64,000 nucleotides of DNA from Rhynchosporium graminicola (GCA_900074885.1 FJUW01000012.1:1781841-1845840); one strand, 5' to 3'. Positions 23,882 to 36,862 are shown, numbered from the stretch's first letter. The notes: a model not told the origin generated them from the sequence alone. Translations and numbers: made by a program.

Positions 23882-24584
23882 TCATGTCGTGGCCGAGTCT
23901 GCATCTGCGAATCCTCCAAGTAATGCTCCTATGCTGTCTGATTTGACGGGGGTGTGTCCCTTCATTTCCTCCACTTCATCATCATCCGATAGCCAGCCAT
24001 CAGAGGCTGTAGGTGTTTGGTCAATGGGGTATTGATAGGTGGTCATCAAAGGACCCATCGCAGATATCTTCCCTAGAACGTCCTGATACCGCACCAACCT
24101 AGAATCTTGGCCTGGAAACGTAGTGCTGGTCGCGGTCGGGGATCCAGCTGGTGGCATGGGGCTCTGCGGCACCATAGCAAAGATATCTACTAAGTGGCTA
24201 GGATTTGATGTCAGCCATCTGCTTGTCCTTTGCAGCAAGGAGCCGAGGGTGCGCGGGTTTCGAGTCCTTCATTTCAAGCTGCATGTAGAAGCGCTACATT
24301 CTTACTTTGATGTTAAAGTGACAATCTTCTGTAGCGCCTCGTTCTCTCGCTGGACCTCTTGGGGATCAGCCTGTGCTACGCCTGTATTAACCTCTCCAAA
24401 GCTTCCATAGTGATTTGCGTGCGGATCGTCGAAGAGGAGTCTCGATTGCTCGTCCTGCCCGTCCACAAAGGTCAGTCAATTGTTCTTTCTAGCGGGGTCT
24501 TTGAGTAACGTGGCAGACAATACGGACCTCATCTGATAGCTCAAGGTCTGCATCCCGGCCGAGGCATGAGGAGCAGGCGCCCAT
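23882..24584 (-). CDS. MEH1: EGO complex subunit 1 / LAMTOR1-like membrane anchor
   Basis: Three exons on the minus strand: 24584-24528, 24454-24306 and 24197-23882, giving 173 residues. Donors are GTCCGT and GTAAGA; acceptors are GGGCAG and CCTAG with a CTGAC branch site before the last. The N-terminus MGACSSCLGRD has Gly2 for myristoylation and Cys4/Cys7 for palmitoylation. It is followed by QSRLLFDDPHANHYGS and a helical ENEALQKIVTLTSNHLVDIF stretch, the layout of the LAMTOR1 (PF15454) family. In yeast, Ego1/Meh1 tethers the Rag GTPases Gtr1-Gtr2 to the vacuole and endosome so amino acids can activate TORC1; the same role is inferred here. The acidic C-terminal tail is variable in the family. 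Confidence 0.8.
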
Positions 24585-26746
24585 GGTTATGTGGGAGGAG
24601 AAGGGGAAATTGGATGGCAGCAAAGGGGGCTGATAGGATAGGATGGATCAGCTTGCTCGATGCCAGCTCTCTCCAGAGAAACGCGGCCAGCTCATGAGGC
24701 AGAGCGATGCGCGCAAGATATTAACCGGCTATTGAATAGAAACGATGCACACAATCTATTAGAAGTAAGGAGACTGAGGCATTTGAGATCGCATGATTTG
24801 GTGATGACGAGGGATGGTAGATGGTAGTCAATATTGAAAGTCTGATGCGACCCGGACCGGGTAAGGGATAATTTATTAGCCGGGTCTAATCCCAAAGGGG
24901 AAAACAGCTAAATGGCTGGATCAGCTCACGGGTGAACTCCCTCTTCTAGATCTGAACAGAACCTCCATGTTTTCTATCCACGTAATACATATGCCATATT
25001 CTTTCGATCTCCTCACGTTAACCCATAGCGTATCAACGCTTTTATAATCAAGGCGTCAGGCATACTATATATTGTAACTCAGTTCCAGTTGCGTCAAGGA
25101 AACTACAGTCTAATATCTACGACTCTGGATGGCATCACACAGATATGGTCAGATATACTTACTACATTCAAGTGCGTGCTTATGAATCTCGTTCACTTCT
25201 TTCTGGGCCTAAGACTTCGGTATGGATAGGGACGCTCACGATTCTTAGACATGAGCAAGGAACCAAAGAATTGGTCAATGTCTGTACTTGTATAAGTTTT
25301 CCATCCCGTCTTTCGTTTTTTATATTGGCATTGAGCACTTCGACATTTCCTACAATAGAAGTATTGTCTATTTTACGCCGTCAAGATTTGGCCCTATCCT
25401 CGTCAACTTCACTCTTCTTTTGCCAAGCCTTCAATTTGCAGAATGTCTACTCAGGCAGGCCTCATATGCCTCATTATGTTCGCGCTTTCCTCCCGAGTTC
25501 TGGCAACTGATGGCAGCCATCACGAGCCGAGTCTGCTGATGTGCTCCTCCTCATGTGTGCGGACAGTCACCGTTACTTCATCAGCATCCTACTCCATTTT
25601 ACCGTCACCTCTATAATATTGAAGACTGCACGTTATACGGTGTTCCTTTCGAGTCGCAAACTACCACTGCCACGCTTTCGGTCATGGCCAATGCTGGTAT
25701 CGAGAATACGTCGATTGTCATAGACATCGCTGCGATAGCGAGTTCGGTTCCCGTCATGATTTTCACTTCAATTCCGCATTTCAAGTCTACAGCGAAGTCG
25801 GTAACTTGGTTGCAATCTCGACTCGGTTGATATGACCCTCGTATAAATTGTGCCAGTGATATTCCGAGATGGCCATGCAATTGCAGAGATGTACTTCCTT
25901 TTCATGTTTATTGGCACATGTACGAAAACTGGCTGGGGTTGGTATCATTTGTTATTCGGCAATGGAGTGGTGATTGGCAGATCTTAAATATGTTTTGAAT
26001 AAAGTTATAGGTGGTATCAAATGCTATCTTTCGTTTGCTTTGTCCTTCTAGAGAAAATACAGTACTGCAGACCTCCATTCAAGAAAATATGAATTTGCCT
26101 TTGGTCTATATATTCAAGCTCGAGGTCTAGACTTGAGTGGTACAGCTAGCTACAAGATGATGAGTGCTATGCATCGATGGGAGGTGCTTGTGCGTAGGAG
26201 CACCTACAGTATTAGACACTGCTGTTGGCCGAGATTGGAAACCCCGCCAAAAAGTGCTCTGTTGCTCTTTTAACGCTGCCAAAGTTACCACAACTACATA
26301 TCGCGTAGTTAAGATAGTTATATCGCCACGATTATAAACATATCACAAAACACGACTCAAATATCACGTCAGAGTTGCGGAATAATTTGCTCGAAGCAGT
26401 TTCCTCACATATGTTCTAGCGATTCTTAGGGTATACTTTTATACTAAACTGTTAATGGTCGCAGAGGCTTGAAATTTCAGGGTGATATACAAATTACTAG
26501 CGAAACCAGAATGTAGAGATTTCCTTACGTTAGAAGCCTTCGGTTTTTATGATTGCTGATCTATATCTATACTAGGCGAGTGTTGTGATGCGGGCTTGTA
26601 ATTCAAGTGACTTTTGGTGGGAAGGGCGTTCTAGCCAACAGCAATGGTCAGTGACTATACCAGGGTCAAAACTACTCCTTGAGAATTCCCCTTTTCACAA
26701 TTTATAGTATACTGACTCAAGATCAAAGATTTTTCTTAAAGGCATT
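24585..26746. other. Intergenic region, one possible tiny secreted protein
   Basis: About 2.2 kb. Apart from the signal-peptide-like frame at 25443-25610 I see only short frames without domains. The stretch 26000-26750 is AT-leaning and has stops throughout. Confidence 0.45.
25443..25610 (+). CDS. Possible small secreted protein
   Basis: ATG 25443 opens a 55-residue frame whose first 22 residues (MSTQAGLICLIMFALSSRVLA) form a convincing signal peptide with an A-x-A-like cleavage site, followed by a short Ser/Thr-rich part with two cysteines. A downstream frame (to 25830) has protein-like content and might be a second exon, but I found no clear splice pair. It could equally be a chance hydrophobic frame. 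Confidence 0.25.
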
Positions 26747-29700
26747 ATGATTGTTACACACAAGGATTCTATAAATGTTCTAGACTATGGAAATGAAATA
26801 TACACACTTGATTGGCTGCAGCAGCTCCAGATCTCAGCCGCACTCCTCCTCGTTCATTTCGAACTCTTCACGATTTTGCTTAACATTAGGCGGCTGGCAC
26901 GTATGTGTTCGCTCACACGAAGTCAATACCGTGTAAGCAGGAAATATAAAGATGGTGGCTCAATATTCAAGATAATACACGACTTCAACAGAACCACTCT
27001 GTCGGACTCAAACAACTCCTCCCCTGCACCTGTACCAATTCAGGGCCGAACCAGCACTTCCGCTCCCGCCGACCTCGACATTACCGATGTCTGGCGATTC
27101 GTTCTAAACACTCACGGTCTCACGCGTTACAGATCCATAAGTTTCAATCCTGTCGGCACAATCTATAACATCGATAAGGGGCTTGCTACCGTGTCGACAA
27201 GGGCGAAATCAACCAAGAAGGCGGCGGCCAACTCGTAGCCATCAAATATCTCAAAGTCACCGAAAATCCTTCCCGTAAAGTCGACCAAGTGGAAAGCACG
27301 ACATCCGTTGAGACTGTTCATCGAGAGCTTCGTATCTCGACTCATGATTCTGTGAGGGAACGTCCGAATATCGTCAAGATCTTGGGCTATGGGTCATGAG
27401 ATATCGGAGAGCACATTTCGCTGTATCTTGTTGTTGAGTTTGCAGCTCATGGTACTTTGAGAGACTATCTGAGGAAGGAAAGGGAGACGAAGGTTTCGGC
27501 CGTGGAAAAGATTGCGTTCTGCAACGATATTGCGAGTGGACTTGCTGCACTGCATGCTTCTGGGATAGCCCAAGGGGACATGAAGCTGGAGATCCCTCTT
27601 ATTTTCAATGGAGCCAACGGTAAGATCATTGCTAAACTTTCGGATTTTGGGCACTCGATTCTAGATGAAAAGTCAAGATATATCGGAACTTGCATCTTCA
27701 ATGCTCCAGAAATACGACGGGCGAAGTCGTCGTCTACTTTGAGAGATAATCACTTTAGATGTGACATCTTTTCCTACGGACTTATGGACTGGGAAATATT
27801 ATAGGATGTTCTTCGATATCTGGACACAAAATCGCGACCTGATCCTATCGCATGGCTGAATGATCTTCCTGAAGATGACCTTTTCCAGAGGGCGCTACTG
27901 GCTGTCCGTCACCTTTTGCCAGCTCATGGGTCCAAAATTGCCCTCTTGCGGAGGGTTTTAGAGGTCACTTTCAGGGACGGTCCCGCAGCTCGAGGGTCTA
28001 TTCGAGACCTGCTCGAAATTTTTCAATCTGGAGAGAGAGAATTCATCCAACAGCGAGCAACGAGTTTAAGATATCTTCGTGCAACACGTCTCAGCTTGAC
28101 ACAATCGAGAGATGGTCATTATACCGAGCTGACGCATACGCCAACACCATCCCATTCCCAAACACAAAAGCGCGTGTTCGCCCGGCTGCAAGCCATGATC
28201 CTCGACACTAAAGAACCAGTTATACGAGGAAGGACATTCTTTGAATTGAGCATGTGCTATTTCTACGGATTTGGTGTCTCTACGAATAGAGATAGCATGA
28301 TCGCCTGTTTGCGTATAGCTGCGTTGCTACATAATTCACTGACAATGAGCACTTGTCACAAAATGCACTCTGCTAGTTCGAGGAAGCTGTCAGCAGATTT
28401 CGCTTTAGATCATCCGATGTTGTAGCTTGGGCATGATCTGCAGAAATTACCCAATGAGCAATACTTTTCCCACCGTATCAGACGACACGAAAAACTACTT
28501 CAAAATACTGTCTAGCTGCACCGTTTGATTTATACTCAAAAGATGTTATAGTCGCAGAAGGTTTGCATTCTGAGCAGATTGAGCGATTTGCCAAAATACT
28601 TTCGGATCTCACTATTGACATTTCGTCACTTGTCGGGAAATCATGTGTACAACATGCTAGCCTTGCAGGGCTACTCCTTCATCTAGCTGCTCGATTGGGA
28701 AAAATATCAACGCTTGAACACCTCGTCAAATCTGGGGTACGGATCAACAGCTTCTCAGTTGTGTGGGGTAGACCTCTGACAGCTGTATGTCGAGGCGGCC
28801 ATTTCGAAGTCGCGAACTATCTGGTGTCATATGGCGTAATAGCGGAGACCGTTTCAGCAGACGGAGGCCCAGTTTCTATCAACTGGCTGACCATGTTCGA
28901 AGAAAAATGAGCTGGAGCCAATGCTCAAATTGCTCCTGGAAAATGGTGCCAACATCAATCCTCACCCGACAATAACGGTGAGGATCCGGGAGCACTACAG
29001 CTGTCCCGTAGGACTCCTACATATTTCGCTATACAAGCAAGGTATTATAGACTAGTAGAGTTGTTACTAGACGCAAAATCTGCGACGAAGTGGGAGTTCG
29101 TTATCTCAGCACTGGATTTCGCTGTTTCACTCGGAATCCCGGAAATCGTGACGCTGTTGCTTGAGCTGAGTGCTTCAAGTAGGAATTTCAGACCGCTGAC
29201 TCATCAAGGCCTTACGAATTCCATGCAGCTAATCTTGCATCATGGAGACCACAGTTGAGAAGCGTACGAGCTAGCAGTTGACATAGTGTTGAAACATCAC
29301 TATCACAACATTGACGTTGTAGACGACAAAGATCTAACACCTTTTGCGCATGCAATTAGCGAAGTCTCATGTGACTCTGGTCTCGACATCATAGAAGCCC
29401 TAATAGATCGTGGAGCCCAGCTCAGTACCTCCGAACGCAAAGTGGTCCACAGACTTACCGAGCGTGAAGATAGGCACAGCGGTAACACAGCAGGCCATTA
29501 TGGTCGCGCTCCTTGGTGGCGACTCGGAAGCCATCGAGCTCCAGGGAAGGTCACTTGAGGTACTTGAATCTGTCAATGGTAAATTCCATGTTAATACAGC
29601 CAAGGCTTTGGTGGATCTAGGAGTCATGTTCTACGAAGCAGCCGCATCTCAGGAGAAGCGGCGCTCAATCGTGCTCGTGCCATCTATACCGAGATTCATA

Positions 29701-31153
29701 GCCTTGAATATCTGGAGGTAAGTCGATGTCTTGCTTCTCTTGCAAGCGCATGTATCAATCGCGGCCTTCGAGAAGAAGCTGCTTCATAACACGAACAAGC
29801 TCTAGAAATCAGTCAGGAGGTATGCGGCTACGGCCAACCTGAAACTCTCTCGACAATGCGATCACTATCCTACGACTATGTCGCACTAGGCCAATACGAC
29901 AAGGCTTCCAAGCTCAATATTGAGATTTTGACCAAATATCAAGCCTTGTACGGCGAAGAACACAAAGACATCTTGAAAGCAACGTTCGACCTCGGCTCGA
30001 CATAAGAGTACCTAGAACAATTCGACGAAGCAAAAAACTACTGTAAAAACGACCTTAGTGGCTTTCGGAGACTCCTAGGCACTTTCATGATACTACGATA
30101 GCTAGTATGGAAGCCCTCAGCGTACTATACGGTGATTTACAACGATGGGCTGACGTGCAACCCCTCGCCCAAGAAATACTCGCTCGCCATATCGAAAGGT
30201 ACAGATCCGATGACCATAAAACAATCGTTGCGAAACAAGGCTTAGTCGCTATCTAACAGGTTCAAGAAGAGTGGAAATCGATGGAGAAGCTACAGAAAGA
30301 AGGTGTCGCAACACTCAAACAGACCTTCGGAGTCGAGCATTCTGATACCATCGACGCCATAGCTCTTTGGGCAGAAGCCTGCCCGAACCTCGGAGATTGC
30401 AGAAGAGAAATACAATTGTACAATCATATCCTTGCGTATCGTCGTAGGTACCTGACACCCGATCATGAAGATATCTTGCAAGTGATGAAGGATCTAGCTA
30501 TTACACATATTGAGATGGAGGAATATGAGAAAGCCATTCCGCTTAGAGAGGAATTGCTTGAAGTTTATCGAAGAGTTGTCGACGGAAATGGCGAGGATTT
30601 CATCTCCATGAAAATAAATTGAGCAGGTGTACACTGGTGGGGATAGCTTGAATGAAGCGGAGGCGTTTGAAGTTCTAGAGACGACTAACAGAATATGTGG
30701 AGAAGAAGACTAGGCGACGCTCGATGCAATGGTAATTTCGCCCTTCACATACCGAGCTCTTACTGATCTCTTTACAGGAAGATCTAGCAAAGACATACGT
30801 GAAGAAGAAAAGCTACGACAAAGCTGAAGCTCTCTACCTGCGTCTCCTAGCAACTCGACAAAAGATCTCGTCAGTCATCCTTCCCGTTCATGACAAAATC
30901 TGAAAGCTACTTAATTTCCAACAGCACTATGAATATTGATATGGAAGATCTCAAAGTTCAGAAACATGTCGAAGACATGTACTTCCTTGCAGGACGATAT
31001 GGCGGAGCAAAGAAATATGCAGTCATCCTCCTTTACCCTGTGAGAGAACATGCACCTCGAAATAACGGTAAAGGAGTCCTATCAGCTCTTACAGGCATGA
31101 GAGATATATGCGCACAATTGAAAGAGAAGAAACTCGTAAAGGAGATGGAATAG
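26747..31153 (+). pseudogene. Broken kinase-SEL1-ankyrin-TPR gene
   Basis: One colinear coding relic about 4.4 kb long, interrupted by a frameshift and many stops. In order: a non-conserved N-terminal part; a protein kinase domain (glycine loop region near 27180 where the frame shifts, VAIK lysine motif, DFG in KLSDFGHS, APE in NAPEI); a SEL1-like segment (RGRTFFELSMCYFYGFGVST, about 28220-28330); ankyrin repeats (LLHLAARLGK, TAVCRGGHFEVANYLVSYGV, about 28560-29400); and TPR/kinesin-light-chain-like repeats (about 29540-30860). The catalytic HRD is changed to QGD (AQGDMKLE). Stops break the kinase near 27400 and 27802 and recur to the end. The architecture resembles large fungal signal-transducing or NLR-like proteins; the role is inferred. 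Confidence 0.75.
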
Positions 31154-31674
31154 CTGATAAGTGTCCATAGCTCTTATCCGGGTCAAATTGGAGTTGGTCT
31201 TCGTATTGAGCTAATTGAGAGTACAATTGATAGATCAAGCAAGAGAGGGATAGGAGAAACCTTTGATGGGGTGGCGATAGGCAGATTTAGGATGTGTTCG
31301 AGAAGTTGAAGGACAAGAGTGGGAACGTTGAACTTCCTGCTTGCTTGCAATTTGCAGCACTTTGATATGGGACTAGTGATCAAGCTACCAGCGATCTACG
31401 GTTGATTATCGAGCAAGCCTTAGCTCTTTCAGTGCATACTTTTGAATGATATCAGATCTTTTGTGAAAATCATGAAACCATACTTGCCACTCTCTCCCAA
31501 GGAACTCTTTGGGTTTTCCAAAGGTAAACAAAACTTGAGACCCCACTCTTTATCACGTGCTCGCTTAAGCAATTAGTGATTCTTTCCAGTTCATGCAGCT
31601 CAGCCGCAGTTCAACTCCCTCTCTTCTCTCGAAATGTATCCCCCCAACTGCTTTATCTTCATCCTCAACTCATC
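31154..31674. other. Gap between two broken signalling genes
   Basis: About 520 bases separating the kinase-ankyrin-TPR relic from the HeLo-kinase relic. No supported feature; presumably former 3' and promoter sequence. Confidence 0.4.
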
Positions 31675-33403
31675 ATGGAAACAGCTGGTCTCGCCCTACC
31701 CGCAATCGCCATAATTAAGCCCACCGCCCACGCGATCCCTGAATTTTGGTCATCAACCAAGAACTTCGGCTCCGAGGCCTCAATATTCCAACTCCGATTC
31801 CCAGCCCAAATCGCTCGTCTCAAGTCATTTGAGCGAGATTGATTCGAGCCTGGTATATTTGCACTTATGAAGGGAATGCTATTTGATGGATTACCCGCTG
31901 ATGTTGGCGAGAACTTCGTGGGACTTTTGAGAGCACTTTATGAGGCTCTACAGGCGTATCTGGTGATTCCAATGACGGTATGCTTTGGACGAAAAAGGAG
32001 AAAGAATTAAATTACATGGAGGACTGATGAGCGCACTTGATGGATTGAGTGCGGATGAAGTAAGAGGAGAGATAGTGAGAGCTGGCAAAGCTGACGATGC
32101 TGAATTCACGAACAGAACTTCTTAGAGGAAAAGGCTCTGTGGGTCTTGAATGATAAGAAGAGTGCCGAGAAGCCCGAAACTGGTTTTAAATCTTGGACTG
32201 AAAGAGTCAAATCGCTCCTTGAGTTGGCGTGGTGGCCGCTACTATTCTTCTCGACTGCGTCTCAGATGGAGAAGTCGGAGGAAGACAAGGACGCAGGACC
32301 GATTGGTATGCTGGAGGGGATTGGAATGAGGAAACTACTGGCTCCTAGATCATGTCAGATGGCTACAGAAAATGCGAACCTTTTCAAGGTATCAAGTCTT
32401 GAATTTAGACAGAAATCATCTTTCCAGGATCTGGATGTTGGCGATTTAGAGGGAAAAGGTGGGGTGATTGTTGAGTATAAAAAGCTATGAGCAGGACCGT
32501 ACTGGAAGTATGAGTGATATTGTGGCAAGAAGAATTTTACAGCTTGTTGCTCTGTTACACAATGGCAAAGACAATAGATTCAGGGTGCTGAAGTGCATCA
32601 ACTTCTTCGATGACGTCCCCTGGAGAAGGCTGGAATCGTGTTCGAGCTGCCAAATCAGTTATCAACAATATCACCAAGCTCCCTAGAGACTGAAAGCTCA
32701 TATCGCGAAAGCTAAAGCCGTCGCGCGGGAAACGTATGAAAGTAGCACATGCTTTAGCAGAGTCGATCGCACATCTTCATTCAGTCGGTTGGGAACACAA
32801 AAGTCTTCGAAGCGAAAATATCATCTTCCTTACTAGGACAGAGAATCCGGCACAATTAAGCGTAGAGTCGCCAGAAGCCATCATAGCAGAAGAAACACGA
32901 GTCCCTGGCTTCGAGTACTCGAGGCTAGATTCGGACTTCACGAGCGGTCGGCCTGATTACAATATCAAGCGAAACATATATCGTCATCCCCAGCGGTAGG
33001 GCCAACCAAGCGAAACATTCTCAAAGATTCATGATATCTATGGTACGTGACCGAAGATCTGATGATTCGAAGACTCAACGTTAATATAATCATAGCTCTT
33101 GGATCAATGCTCCTTGAAATTAGGCTACGGGATTCTCTCTACCAGCTTGATGGTGGTGCATGGTTGAACCCCCCTCCGAATAGCACTATCCAAGAGACAG
33201 CTGAAGCATCGCAATCACGACTACTAAAGCACTCAAAGAGGAGATTGGGATTTTACACCGGCGAACGGTATCAGGCTATTATAGTAAAATGTTTACTAGG
33301 GGATTTTGGGGTGCAGCTTGATGTTCGCTTAGGGTCGAGACTAAGCGTTGCTTTTGCGGGGAGTGTTCTCAATACTCTTAGAGACTTGAAAGATATATTA
33401 TAG
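31675..33403 (+). pseudogene. Broken HeLo-domain / protein kinase gene
   Basis: ATG 31675 begins METAGLALPAIAIIKPTAHA, the typical start of HeLo (HET-S N-terminal, prion-inhibition) domain proteins. A kinase-like half follows (about 32730-33400) with ESIAHLHSVGWEHKSLRSEN (catalytic-loop region with HRD replaced by EHK), a tyrosine-based PGFEYSRL in place of DFG, and DIYALGSMLLEI-like sequence split by a shift. At least one stop lies in the HeLo part (near 31841), several more near 32490-32690, and frame changes after 33000, so the gene is dead. HeLo-kinase-like proteins in fungi resemble the animal cell-death effector MLKL and act in incompatibility or programmed cell death; that role is by family only. 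Confidence 0.65.
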
Positions 33404-34380
33404 GACATAGAATAGTGGTAAGATGCGTCTTTATCTATTAATCATTAAGCTTACGTAATCCCCTAGTTAATATTAACTATTTATGAAGGTAGGTTTTATA
33501 ATTGCCTGCTAGGTAGTCCGAGATACCTAGCCTTATCTTGCGAAGAAAGCTTAAGAAATAACTAGTCGAGCTAGGGCCGATAATACTAACTTTCGGGCTA
33601 CTTTCAGAAACTTCTGAGATATTATACTATAGTATAATTAAAGCCTATAGAGACTTCTCGTTAATCGGTTTTCGATTAAGGAAATAAGACCCTAAACCTT
33701 GATCTCAATTAACACTTGAAAATAGCAGAATCGTTCCTATCGTAAGGAAGGTATAAGTAGTAAATTTTCATATTTAGTTATATATAATTTATAACTTATT
33801 ATAGATAGAAAATCTTCCGCCTAGAAGATAGAGTATTATTATATTTCCCTTGCGAATATCGAGATATTAGATAAGGAAGCGAAAATTATACTTATAAAGA
33901 ATATACTTATAGTAAGTCTAGATATAATAATAATAATTATATATTCCTATATCTTTAGCTTATCTTTTTTAAGATATTTACCTATCTGGCCTTAATCGTA
34001 ACTAATACGCTACGATAGCTATAGGATAATTACTATTTAGACTAAAGAAATATATACTACTCTTATAGAGGAAAGATCCCTAATTAAAAAAAAGGATAAG
34101 CTTAATAAAATCATAGTATCTCTTAATCAACCGCATTTTCCAGACTATTAGTGCCCCTATCTAAGCTCGAGTATTCCTTTCGAAAGAGTTAGCAAATCTC
34201 AAGCCCCTATTAAGCGAGACGTGTCTAGGTATTACAAGGTTTCCACTAGTTAGTAAAGATCCTATATACAAGACAAAGAGACGCTCTCCTATAATGGACC
34301 ATAAAGTATCTACCTGCGAGAGAATGCTTTTCGCAGCAGACACTATACCGAGTTACGCTCGAGATTCTTACGATCGAGTA
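33404..34380. repeat. AT-rich, RIP-like degenerate tract
   Basis: Nearly 1 kb of very AT-rich DNA dense in TA steps and with stops in every frame, next to the broken HeLo-kinase gene. Composition changes sharply at both edges (about 33410 and 34360). This is what repeat-induced point mutation leaves of a transposon in filamentous ascomycetes, but no transposon protein is recognisable, so origin is inferred. Confidence 0.6.
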
Positions 34381-35096
34381 TTAGGAAAAAGCCCGATGAA
34401 GACGATGGAGGTGTGTTTGTACAGGGAAATAGCCGAGGGCTGCACTAGCTTATGATATGGCCCGAGGAGCGCCCGAACAAAACATTCGTCATTGTCCTTT
34501 CCCGTCACAATCGAAGCTCGGAGTCATCGAGCGTGCGAGAAATTGGAAGTTTAAGGGAGGTTAAGTAGCTTGAACACTTCTGTTGATCATTCCTGTTGAA
34601 GGATCAGACTCGATCTTTTGGCTTCATTTAGTAATAGCTAAATGTCATGAGTGAGACTCTAGTCGCTTAACAACTGATCTCTCATGCACGTGGAGACTTT
34701 GTGCTTCAGAGAAGTAAAAGGCATGTACCTCTTGCTATATTTGAGCTCTGTATGAGTCTAATATTGACCTGGAGTTTGTGAGGTTTGTTTGATTGAGGGA
34801 GCTTTCCAACGGTTGCGTCGGCGAAGCTTCAATATCTCCCGCTCCCTCCAGATTGAACCCGAAAGGTTCTGAGCTTATGACCAGTCAGTCAGTATCGATT
34901 CATGTTAATCGAATCGAACTTGTTGAAATCTTTGGTCGGAGAATACTATCAAATTACTTGTTACAGCTGGACATGAATCTAAGAATTTCCGAAACAAACT
35001 ATTTGGTTGCAGTGGTCGCAGCATAATCAAGGCAGAAGGAAGAAACATATGGACTTTGTTTCGTACAGGTCGAAAAAGTATTGTAATTAACACTGT
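34381..35096. other. Intergenic region
   Basis: About 700 bases of normal composition. A short plus frame at 34793-35026 has no domain. Nothing else seen. Confidence 0.45.
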
Positions 35097-36862
35097 TTAC
35101 TTTCCAGAGAAGTGATCAGCAAGCTGTAACAATTCTTCCCATCTGCCATCCTTCTGCACCTTAATCTTCTTCTCCGGCCTCATAACTTTCATCTCATCGA
35201 CCCTCGTAGTCCCATACACGTACCCCTTATCATCATTCACGAAAGCAACCAAATCCTTAATCCACTCATCCATCAACACCCTCTCCTCATCCATCGGACC
35301 ATGCATAATAGAAAAGCTAAGCTCAATCATCAGTCCCATCCTCTCAAAACACCACAACCCGAACAAGATTGATCGATCACTTACTTCCAAACCGGTCTAT
35401 CCATCGCGTGCGTAACCCCCCAATCCCAAGCCGCCACATTCTCATCAATAAAACTCATCCGATACGCAATCTGATATCTCCAAACATCCTGCACGCGAAC
35501 TCCGTTCCCAACAAGCGAATTCACCAAAAACCTCTCCGGTGCTCGCACCCCCTTCCGACACAATCCTCCCATACAACGCCCTCCACTCTTTCTCATCGCT
35601 ACTATCGGGCATCTCATATAGATGCACCACACGATCCGCCATTGTCGCACCGTAATAATTCGCGATCTGCGAATACAGAGATTCGGCATTCGCTTCGGGC
35701 GGGTTATAAACAGCATCCAGACTCTCCTCATGCGCCATCTCGCCAATCAGCAGTCTCAAGCCACGACTCTTGAACTCCCTGGCGAAATCTCCACTGGAGT
35801 TCTACTCGGTCATGCCCGACGTGATGAAATCCTCGTCGGTAATCGGGCGGAACGTATGGTCCTTCCACTGCTTGATAGCGGCCACCAAATCCTCTGCGCT
35901 GATTTTCCGCAACGCGGATAACTTGTCCTTGCCTGAAAGGCTATCCTCGATCTTACAATGAGAGTATACTTCCTGGAACCGCGGCTGGCATTCCTCCAGC
36001 GGTCTCGGCTGCGCCGGAATCGCATTTCGAGAACATCACCTAGCGATGGAAGAGCGCATCCTCTTTCTTCTCCACCTCCCCATCTACCGTCTCATCCACA
36101 AACGTTTTTCTTTTCCTACACTCGTGCAAAACGTGCGCGTGCACACTATACGCACCCGCACTCCGACCCGCCAACGTAACATTCCCCGGATCGCCTCCAA
36201 ACGCTCCAATATTCTCCCTCACCCACTGCATCGCGCATCTCACATCCCACAGCCCATAATTCCCAACCCCGCCCTCATCCGGATCCTCATCTCTCAACTC
36301 CCTCCTAGCGAGGTAGCCGAAAATGTTCAGTCGGTACCCGATAGCCACCACGATTCCCTGGAGACCGCCCGTGGCGATGAGTTCCGTGGGATCCATACCC
36401 GCTTCTTGCGAAGGATCGCCGATCTGGAACCAGCCGCCGTGAAGCCACAGGAAGACAGGCCAGCCTTGTTTGGTGCCCGTATCCTTCTCCCCTGCCGCAC
36501 GGTCTACATTCTCAACGGGCGTCCAGATATTCACTCCCAGACAATCTTCATCACACTCCACACCGGGCTTCTCACCAATCTTTGCGATCGACTCGAACTT
36601 CGCCCGCGGACAGATAGCTCTGAACTCCCGCGCGGCGAAAGCACCACCGTTGCCATGTTCGGCTTCGTAGCGATGGTCAGATGGTAGATGTCGTGGGCTT
36701 CTTCCAGCGATAGTCACCGCTGGGAGGAAATGCGTAGGGGATCCCGGCGTTGCGTAGCGACGGACTTTGGGATCGTGTTCTTGCCCGGTGACGGCGCCGC
36801 GGGTTTCCGGGGAGGGTGAGCGTGTGTTCGCTTGTGGTGTATGGGGAAAGGACGTTACCCAT
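35097..36862 (-). pseudogene. Type-B carboxylesterase, inactivated
   Basis: The minus strand encodes a carboxylesterase/lipase of the alpha/beta-hydrolase fold in pieces. From ATG 36862: MGNVLSPYTTSEH and GIPYAFPPSGDYRWKKP; then EDCLGVNIW (family signature 2), VFLWLHGGWF (oxyanion region), GRSAGAYS (nucleophile Ser, normally GESAG) and MADRVVHLY. The last intron (GTAAGT at the end of RPVWK to TTAG before CFSIMHG) is intact, followed by a final exon ending at 35097. Inactivating changes: shifts near 36800, 36750 and 36690, a TAG near 36032, a shift near 36020, a TAG near 35807 and a one-base insertion in a G run near 35560. Several lesions make sequencing error an unlikely explanation. Confidence 0.8.

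Noticed and set aside
36046..36687. 213-residue plus-strand frame
   Set aside because: Antisense of the carboxylesterase relic, which has clear family motifs on the minus strand.
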